Shown here one piece after another: positions 58,301 through 64,000 of a DNA stretch of 64,000 bases. The first letter of the stretch is position 1. Each line of letters opens with the position of its first letter. A program made the translations under genes and the position numbers. This stretch comes from Tritrichomonas musculus (Eukaryota > Parabasalia > Tritrichomonadida > Tritrichomonadidae): positions 124,001-188,000 of the forward strand of contig JAPFFF010000029.1 of NCBI GenBank assembly GCA_039105265.1, read 5' to 3'. The notes beneath the pieces were generated by a model. That model was not told the origin of the DNA and searched no databases. It was given only the letters and a program-made list of their open reading frames with translations.

Positions 58301-58451
58301 CATAAAGGACTCGAGAATTATTGACTATTTGAGAACTAATGATGCTTATGATGATTATCAAATAATTGATACTTTCAAGTTGCCTGAAGACTTCTTCAAA
58401 GAATTACCTCAGAGAATAACCAAGGAAGATAGGCAGATAAATATCTTTTAG
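55356..58451 (+). CDS. Large HEAT-repeat protein, karyopherin-like, 1031 residues
   Basis: A long alpha solenoid without membrane segments. An acidic loop DDSSDDEEEEEEDEA lies near residue 467, as in several importin-beta family members (for example importin-7/8 types). Length also fits that family. N-terminal helices (SIEVPTVITGLLMNISSF) and repeated paired helices support HEAT repeats. I cannot show a Ran-binding N-terminal domain. It may carry cargo through nuclear pores, or be another solenoid scaffold. The first ATG in frame is at 55356. Its last bases recur at 61561. Confidence 0.55.
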   Translation: MLTPDQIINFLNDQGTLFSSNPELIYIPREQVKATADQMFTLLNNTNSIEVPTVITGLLMNISSFIVPGVPVDTVNQIWLDLENVIQHVSNYVDIYAINEILRTLIILCGSVNPHFLDFLADPSFSLDPIRSYILETLYFYLPVGYLTSNDGRKRFLAESMINSLGVGDIYHRSFIIQIFYAMKLTADQICTLENFPTAFWTVIFNISLEKDDFVKLLRPVNKLKSTCYALFEKENPMIFDILTDFDNRIQNSNDFLPVMLNLFKVFHLFPTNCIINFLQLAFNAFSKFAGEDWNEIKSISHLLDECILEAKFGSNQVDIIYDFSSKLPSCSAKYFIFVHFFEIFNKFENFVHPFIMNLCDGWMKSDTFNPVIFCFCVSKIAYHLSEEKELVEAVIIPSLFNFIENKESTLLNYVSLKALKHLYREDLIKAENFCNTLLEMTVRANHVTLKYFFKFISEIKDHTSKNDDSSDDEEEEEEDEAVKRKLINRQIYDKIENFVRSNVVSNDIDPFLRSYLCDSLIYFLYKNEDNEFIQQCLLVCHQLISDPISIQYPIILTNATQLYLELLRTVKKNFNDQYYQLFHPLYIQILNIVKNYNFNSENTDNNDKIGCTSFLLLSASFCIKNNNYPFEYPADIVLKLLNTNSIYLIEFGLSNAKKLLTSIYIKEKGQINQLFIDILDKVVFHCGMSKNIYIVNSTYSVFNKLLEKIEIDKLNPLFQYFEKMKNYGFQERYKILNGQCLTKLESRYKHFKFFEFVNLLVKNSFQLTSMEIFTLIRWIENSSANLLVDILDVLMTVLRKGQFAKDNNLLDPLWTSLNNKLIELNPTFSKKPEPVISLFNTFIELLTYMNFCNLGTFDSSSLFLRLRYAWKSDPMEIGPIILRIYRLTNNILEFDYSILNSIGDTVIEQDCDWDFPQIVDDIISMHFKLSGLHLFKYTAAEVLFKFYIQRNYMDGDTPYLAKLGFEEKLIEEMGNALIDMYIKDSRIIDYLRTNDAYDDYQIIDTFKLPEDFFKELPQRITKEDRQINIF

Positions 58452-58485
58452 TTTGACGTGTTTTCTGTTAATAATATATATTATT
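58402..58485 (+). repeat. 3' end of the HEAT gene that is duplicated at 61561-61653
   Basis: AATTACCTCAGAGAATAACC and the following 60 bases, including the stop codon and AT-rich trailer, reappear at 61571 with a few changes. This marks a local duplication that spans the kinase-eEF1A gene. Confidence 0.8.
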
Positions 58486-58864
58486 TTAAAAGATATAATA
58501 AAAAAAAATTTTTATATACAATTATTGATCAACGAGAAAGTGATCATTTTATATACAGTTATATTATTTCTTTTCTTTTTCTTTTTGATGAAATTAGACT
58601 TGTAATTAGTGAGTCAATATTAATGATATTTTTTTTTTTTTTTTTTTTTTTTGTTTTCTTCAAAACCAATCAAACTACTAAATTAAAAATAAAATATCAG
58701 AAATTTATTACGATTTTTGCATTTAAGAATTCTTTGGTTCATATTTTGAAATTTTTAAAAAGATTCAATTCACATTAGTAAAATGCAATCAAAAGATGAT
58801 GAGATTTTATTATTAAACAACTAAAATTAAATAAAAATTAGAGAGATAAATCAAAAACTTAAGT
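58452..58864. other. Spacer with a T22 run
   Basis: AT-rich sequence with a T homopolymer of about 22 at 58630-58651. No gene is credible here; a 106-codon frame is made mostly of phenylalanine-rich noise. Confidence 0.6.
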
Positions 58865-61474
58865 TTATTTTTTCTTTTTTTCAACAGAACGAATCACTCC
58901 TACTGCTACCGTTTTATTAAAGTCACGAATAACAAAACGACCAAGGCTTGGACAGTCAATAAATGCTTCTACAACCAATGGTCGTAGAGGTTCAATGACA
59001 ACAACACCAGCATCATCTTCTTGCAGCCATTCGGGATCAATTGTTATTTGTTTTCCATGACGACGATCAATTCTTTGAATAAGCTTTACAAATTTGCAAG
59101 GAACACAAGCATCATGAATGTAAAACAAAGGAGAATAACCCACATGAATTTTTCCTGGATGATAATATATGATCATCTGAGCTGTGAAGTTTAAGCAACC
59201 AAATGGTTGATTCAATTTAGAGTCGCCTAAAATATCACCTTCTTTGATTTCATTGGAAATAAATCCAATATTCAACGTAACAAAGTATCGAGGAATTGCT
59301 TCTTGAATTTTTTTGCGATAGAACTCAATTGACATGACATTCGAAATAATCGATGAATTAGCAATCTTTATACTTTGACCTTCTTTGATTGTTCCTGCTT
59401 GAACAGTACCACTTACAAGTGTACCAACATCAGGAACTTGAAAAACTTGTTGAATGGGAAAACGAAGTGGATTTGTATATGGACGAGGTTTTACAACAAT
59501 ATTGTTGAGCATTTCAAGAAGTGTTCCTCCTTTCCACCAAGATAGATTAGATGATTTACTCGTTAAATTGTCACCTGCAAATCCAGAAATCGGAACAATA
59601 GTTATATCATTATTACGGAATCCAACATTTAAACAAAGGGTAGTTATTCTGGATTCAATGCCATCAAAAAGACTTTTTCTGTAATTAATTAATTTATCAT
59701 CCATTTTATTTATAGCAATGATCAATTTTTGAGAACCTAAAGAAAAAGCAATTGTTGCTATTTCACGAATTTGATCATATAAAGGCGCTCCATATTCACC
59801 CAACTCTTTGGTCGCATCAAAAATTAAGAGTAGCACATCTGCTTGAGAAAGACTACTGATCATGTTTTTAACGTACTCTTTATTGCTTGGCGTATCAATG
59901 ATGTTGATATAATTTTTTTCTGTTTCTATAAGTATGTGTGCTGATTCAATAGTTGTACCTTTTTTACGCTCATTTGAAAGCTTGTCTGTAATGAATGCAT
60001 ATTTTAATTCTTTTTTCCCTAGCGTTTCAGAACTACTCTCGGCTTCATTACGAGTTTTTTTACTGATGCTTCCATGATCGACGAGAAAGTGCCCGATAGT
60101 TGTTGACTTACCTGAATCAACATCACCAGCAACAGCAATATTTATTACTTCTTTTTTACGATCTTTAAAAACAGTCAATGTATCAACAATTTTAACTATT
60201 TCATTTCGTTCTTCTTTTATTTCGTCATTACCTGCTTTGACTGATTCAGATTTACTTTTCTTTAGTCGATCATTTTCCTTCTTTAGTTTCTTATTTTCTG
60301 TTTCTAATTTTTCATTTTTTACTTTCATATCAGATAAATCGATTTGTAATTTTTTATTTTCATTGGTTAAATTTGAATTTTCCTTCTTTAATTTCTTGCT
60401 TTCAGTTGTTAAAGTTGATTTTTCTTTATTTAATTGTTCAATTTCTACTTTCAAATCTGAAATATTTTTTTTTAATTCATCATTTTCTTTGGTTAAAGCT
60501 GAGTTATCTGATGGAAGTTTGTAATCTTTGTTCTCATCTTTCAGTAGGTCAAGATAATTGTTCACTTCTTGCTCATCAATATCTTCTTGAAAATAAGAAA
60601 AATCATTTGATAGCAAATCAAATATTTCATCAAAAGAAGGACGATCTAGTGGATTTTGACTCCAACATTTTGAAATGAGTTCTTTCATTTGGTCAGTAAC
60701 AAATTCATTTAAATTGGGACGATCACCATCCATCACTTTTTTGTATAATTGTAAAGTTGTGATTTTTTTCCCATTTTGATAAAAAGGTTCTTCACCTGTG
60801 ACAATTTCACAAGCAATTAATGCAAACGAGTAAACATCAATGCTTGGAGAAAAGTGATTTTCATCATTCATTAATTCAGGGGCCATGTATAACGGCGTTC
60901 CAATATTCCCTGTCATTGATAATTGTACTGATCGTGTTAAAACTTCTGAAAAACATTTTGAAAAGCCAAAATCACATACACGTGGATAATAATTTTCATC
61001 AATGAGAATGTTTTCTGGTTTTAAGTCTCGATGAAGAATGCTATGCTTGTGGAGATATCGCATAGCATCAGCAATACCTAGAAGACAAATATATTTTTTA
61101 GTTGGATTCCAATCAGAATCGGCCAATGAATTTTTTTCTTTATCAAGTAACTGTTTCAATGATCCATTAGGCAAGTATTCGGTGATGATCGTTGGTGACA
61201 GAATTGATTGATCTGAAAAAGATTGAAAATTGATACCGTAAAATTTGACTATTGATGGATGATCTAATTTGTGAAGAATTTCAGACTCTCGTAAAAATAG
61301 CATTTGCGAGTGGCCATCGAAATCATTTGATGTTGTATTAATTATTTTAGCTGCATAAAGTTGATGATCATTTATATTTTCAACTAATACAACTTCACCA
61401 AAAGCGCCTTTACCTAATTTTTTATTTGCAAGTTCAAAGTCTGCAATATTAAAAAAAGCACCATCAAATGACAT
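58865..61474 (-). CDS. Protein kinase - coiled coil - eEF1A-like GTPase fusion, 869 residues
   Basis: Residues about 10-295 are a complete serine/threonine kinase: GKGAFGEV, AAKII, HRDLKPEN near 149, DFGFSK, and MAPELM. Residues about 320-425 are a coiled coil with lysine/glutamate heptads. From about 440 to the end lies a full eEF1A-like protein: GDVDSGKST (G1, near 448), GTTIES (G2), IDTPSNKEY (G3, near 525), INKMDD (G4, near 587), ISGFAGDN (G5), then domains 2 and 3 ending in SLGRFVIRDFNKTVAVGVI. G3 lacks the usual PGH, so GTP hydrolysis may be weak. The start is preceded by TCACTTAAATG, a possible initiator. One continuous frame makes an assembly artefact unlikely. Confidence 0.95.
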   Translation of the reverse strand: MSFDGAFFNIADFELANKKLGKGAFGEVVLVENINDHQLYAAKIINTTSNDFDGHSQMLFLRESEILHKLDHPSIVKFYGINFQSFSDQSILSPTIITEYLPNGSLKQLLDKEKNSLADSDWNPTKKYICLLGIADAMRYLHKHSILHRDLKPENILIDENYYPRVCDFGFSKCFSEVLTRSVQLSMTGNIGTPLYMAPELMNDENHFSPSIDVYSFALIACEIVTGEEPFYQNGKKITTLQLYKKVMDGDRPNLNEFVTDQMKELISKCWSQNPLDRPSFDEIFDLLSNDFSYFQEDIDEQEVNNYLDLLKDENKDYKLPSDNSALTKENDELKKNISDLKVEIEQLNKEKSTLTTESKKLKKENSNLTNENKKLQIDLSDMKVKNEKLETENKKLKKENDRLKKSKSESVKAGNDEIKEERNEIVKIVDTLTVFKDRKKEVINIAVAGDVDSGKSTTIGHFLVDHGSISKKTRNEAESSSETLGKKELKYAFITDKLSNERKKGTTIESAHILIETEKNYINIIDTPSNKEYVKNMISSLSQADVLLLIFDATKELGEYGAPLYDQIREIATIAFSLGSQKLIIAINKMDDKLINYRKSLFDGIESRITTLCLNVGFRNNDITIVPISGFAGDNLTSKSSNLSWWKGGTLLEMLNNIVVKPRPYTNPLRFPIQQVFQVPDVGTLVSGTVQAGTIKEGQSIKIANSSIISNVMSIEFYRKKIQEAIPRYFVTLNIGFISNEIKEGDILGDSKLNQPFGCLNFTAQMIIYYHPGKIHVGYSPLFYIHDACVPCKFVKLIQRIDRRHGKQITIDPEWLQEDDAGVVVIEPLRPLVVEAFIDCPSLGRFVIRDFNKTVAVGVIRSVEKKKK

Positions 61475-61727
61475 TTAAGTGATATGACTAAATATTAATT
61501 TAAAAAATATACTCAATTTTACGTAAAATTTTCAATTGATGCTTGCTAATTCCATCATAACTTCTTCATAAATTACCTCAGAGAATAAACAAGGAAGATA
61601 GGCAGATAAATATCTTTTAGTCAAAAGTTTTCTGTCAATAATATATTTTATTAATGATCTATTAAAATTTTTTTATTCATATGGCTCAATGCTCATTTAA
61701 TATTATTATTGTTTGAATAAATATAAA
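61475..61727. other. Divergent spacer with a duplicated gene end
   Basis: Upstream region of the kinase-eEF1A gene. It contains the copy of the HEAT-gene 3' end (61561-61653). The rest is AT-rich. Confidence 0.6.
61561..61653 (+). pseudogene. Copy of the last ~50 coding bases and trailer of the HEAT gene
   Basis: The sequence from CTTCTTCATAAATTACCTC through ATAAATATCTTTTAG and into the trailer closely matches 58391-58485. Nothing else of the gene is present, so it is a duplicated gene end without function. Confidence 0.8.
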
Positions 61728-63017
61728 TCAAACTTGGATTGGTTCAAGTTCAAAATCTACAATCTTAGGGAAGTAACCTTCAAAAGGTGAATCAAAGTAA
61801 TTTTGAGATATAACTTCCATTATGAGATCAACAAATTAATCAAATTGACAAATGGTTTTGGCTAAGCCAAAAAAAAATATAAATATATTTAATAGTATTA
61901 TCTTAATATGCATATAATTAATAATGAATGAAAAAATATTTCTTAGGAACTGCAAAATAATAAAAAAATAGTTTTTTAAATCGCAAGGCAGATCTTTTTT
62001 AAAATAAAATTAGAAAGATATAATGAAATCTTTATCTTAAATTGTTGCGTAAATTTAATGTAACTCTAATTTTTCTTTCAATACTTGAATTTGATCATCT
62101 ATTCCATCAAAAAAGTGAAAAAAATTGGGTTATGTCCTAATATAGTAAATATTTTTAAAAATATTTTTTTATCGTAAAGAAGTCACTTTTAGAATGCATT
62201 AAAAAGAAGTAACTTAAAAATCCAATTAATGTTGCTCTTCGATGGTTATATTCATTCGCAAAATATTTGTTGGTTGGATTAAGTGGAAAAACATTGAATT
62301 TGAATATCACTATCACCACCATTTAAAATATTATCAGTTTTATTAAAATTGAAAAATACAAGAGGAATTGGATTTTTTTTATTACTAATTGGCTGTTTTT
62401 TTTTTTTTCCAAAAAAGTTTCTTGCACTGAAAATGTTTAATCCCTTTATAATAATTATTTGCTATTCGAGTAAATCTAACTGCTTCAACATTTGCTCAAT
62501 TGAATCGTAAATTAGTTTTTTATTAACATTTAAACTGAAATCAGATAAAATACTAGTTAACAATTGTTGATATGCGAGTATATTGCAGTTATTGATCAAA
62601 AAAGGAATAATGATTTGCAATATTTTAAAATTGTCTGTAAATAATTGTAAATTAAGGAAATTCTGAATAAAACGCTGAAAACGGCCGGCATACATAGCAT
62701 TATTATTTGTTTTGTTTCGTTTAGAAATAAATTTTTCTGCTGTTTATCATTACCCATATTTTCACAATAATCAGCAAAGCCTTCGCCGCAGTCTCCAAGA
62801 AAGTATGATGCATTTCTGTTTAATTGATGAATTTTATAACACCGTGAATATTCAGGAGGAGGTTCTAAGTCGAAAAGAGCATACTCGATAATTTTTTTAG
62901 CCATTTGCCATCGTCTGGGAGGATTTTATTATATAATAATGTTGAATCTTTTTGGATTAAAGTTGAGAAATTAGCATGGAGCAAAACCTGCTCCAAATTT
63001 AAATTTTCTTCAAACAT
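61728..63017 (-). pseudogene. Decayed host gene of a helical-repeat protein
   Basis: Coding-like blocks in shifting frames lie in one direction. From the 5' end: an ATG at 63017 with FEENLNLEQVLLHANF; a frame change near 62900 into KKIIEYALFDLEPPPEYSR; another near 62695 into RFIQNFLNLQLFTDNFK; a block near 62220-62310 (LNPTNKYFANEYNHRR); and a last block ending at 61728 (FPKIVDFELEPIQV). The region is AT-rich and interrupted by frameshifts and stops, so it is a broken gene. The pattern (first block then EPPPE) recalls SAPS-type phosphatase regulatory subunits, which is only a guess. Confidence 0.7.
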
Positions 63018-63093
63018 GCACTCAATTGTTGGTGAGATGACCAAATATTTATTTAAAAAAATATACTCAATTGAATTAATAAAATTAATTTTA

Positions 63094-63885
63094 ATGGCTT
63101 TAATAATTATTTCGGGTATCCCAGGTTCTGGGAAAACTCTTCTTGCAAACAATCTTCAACCACTTTTTACCGAACAAGGGCACGAATGTGCAATTGTTTC
63201 CGAACCTAGCGTCGAAGACGGCGCTTTTACAAATTCGAAGCGCGAACTTCAAGCTCGAAGTGACTTTAAAGCTTCAGTTCGTAGAGCCATTTCTCCAAAT
63301 AAAATTGTAATTGCTGACGGGATGAACTTTATTAAAGGTTTTCGATATGAATTGTTTTGCATAGCAAGAGAACAAAATCTTCGCTTTTGCTGCTGCTTTT
63401 GTGATGCTGATCCATCTGAAGCAAAACAAAGATCACTCTCAAGATACTCAGAATTAGTTGTAAACGATCTCATAGGGAGAATGGAAAAACCAAACGAAAA
63501 AAATAAATGGGACAGACCACTTTTCGTTGTAAAAGATGTAAATGACAAAGAAATGCTAAATTCTATTGTCAAAACAGCATTGTCAAAGAATAATCAACTT
63601 GCTCCCAAAAAGGCCACAGCTAAAGCTATGGGATCTTCAGCATCACTTAATGATAAGGTAGACCATGAAATTAATGAGTTTTGCACAGAATTGCTCAAAT
63701 TACAAAATATGGTTCCTCTTGGATCCGAAGTTAAAATTTGTGGCGCAAAACTTGTTTTGAAAAAACAGTTAAATTCAGGCCAACTTTCAAGAGCAAAAAG
63801 AGAATTTGCAGATAGGGCAAAAACCATTACTGAAGATTCTAATATTCCTCAACTTTTTGCAGATTCGCTTGAAATTCTCTTTTAA
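63094..63885 (+). CDS. KTI12: KTI12-like Elongator regulator
   Basis: 263 residues from the ATG at 63094; upstream in-frame codons lie opposite the decayed gene and lack homology-like sequence. The P-loop is GIPGSGKT at 7-14, followed by an aspartate-containing strand (IVIADGMNFIKGFRYELFCIARE) and the RYSELVVNDLIGRMEKPNEKNKWDRPLF region, both typical of KTI12 and the related tRNA-Sec kinase. The C-terminal helical domain matches KTI12 layout. KTI12 is an ATPase that helps Elongator modify wobble uridines of tRNAs. Cytosolic. It is divergent from the decayed gene, 76 bp apart. Confidence 0.85.
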   Translation: MALIIISGIPGSGKTLLANNLQPLFTEQGHECAIVSEPSVEDGAFTNSKRELQARSDFKASVRRAISPNKIVIADGMNFIKGFRYELFCIAREQNLRFCCCFCDADPSEAKQRSLSRYSELVVNDLIGRMEKPNEKNKWDRPLFVVKDVNDKEMLNSIVKTALSKNNQLAPKKATAKAMGSSASLNDKVDHEINEFCTELLKLQNMVPLGSEVKICGAKLVLKKQLNSGQLSRAKREFADRAKTITEDSNIPQLFADSLEILF

Positions 63886-64000
63886 CACTAAAGCTTGTAT
63901 TTGTTTTATCAATAAAAATATTTTTATTAAAAGTAATTCTATTTTTTTACATTTTGAATATTCAATATGAAATGTGATGTGAAATGAATCATCTCGTTTA
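63886..64000. other. 3' spacer to the window edge
   Basis: AT-rich trailer of the KTI12 gene. Nothing recognised. Confidence 0.6.

Noticed and set aside
58458-58778. A 106-codon frame in the spacer
   Set aside because: It is dominated by a poly-T tract read as phenylalanine and has no convincing protein character.
61735-61760. GGTTCAAGTTC, which looks like a tRNA B box
   Set aside because: No A box or cloverleaf arms can be formed around it, and it lies within the last coding block of the decayed gene.

Overview
The window looks like nuclear DNA of a parabasalid protist, probably a trichomonad such as Tritrichomonas or Trichomonas. The reasons are AT-rich spacers, genes that appear intronless, a few TCA-type initiators just upstream of ATGs, mariner-like repeats with TA duplications, and large Polinton (Maverick) elements. 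The species is an inference.

Bases 1 to about 26400 are mobile DNA. A Polinton of 18,967 bp (4490-23456) has 337-bp inverted repeats that I read as identical, a 6-bp target duplication (CTCGTC), and long open genes throughout. These include a packaging ATPase, major capsid protein, integrase, fibre-like protein and protein-primed DNA polymerase B, plus about ten small or unknown genes. It looks whole and young. It sits inside a second, different virus-like element. The left part of that element (1-4489) carries a chromodomain integrase, a possible minor capsid protein, a Ulp1-type cysteine protease and an HNH endonuclease. To the right (23463-26200) lie the far side of the interrupted gene and a helicase module whose ownership is unclear. 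Bases 26200-28200 hold GC-rich hairpins, a short coding remnant and two mariner-like non-autonomous elements lying almost end to end.

From 28573 on, the window is host DNA with genes on both strands. In order these are: a SERCA-type P-ATPase whose catalytic motifs are all lost; small acidic proteins; ribosomal protein eL32; a 1193-residue charged repeat protein; a YbaK-family deacylase; a large surface membrane protein; a C2-domain protein; an eEF1A-lysine-methyltransferase-like enzyme; a one-pass membrane protein; two protein kinases; two helical-repeat proteins (one karyopherin-like); a disordered protein; a protein kinase fused through a coiled coil to a complete eEF1A-like GTPase; a decayed host gene; and KTI12.

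The most unusual items are the kinase-eEF1A fusion (58865-61474), the dead P-type ATPase, an HNH nuclease-like domain and an OTU-like domain inside the Polinton polymerase, and the mosaic fibre gene. The methyltransferase, the eEF1A-kinase and KTI12 all touch translation elongation, but nothing in the sequence shows that they work together.
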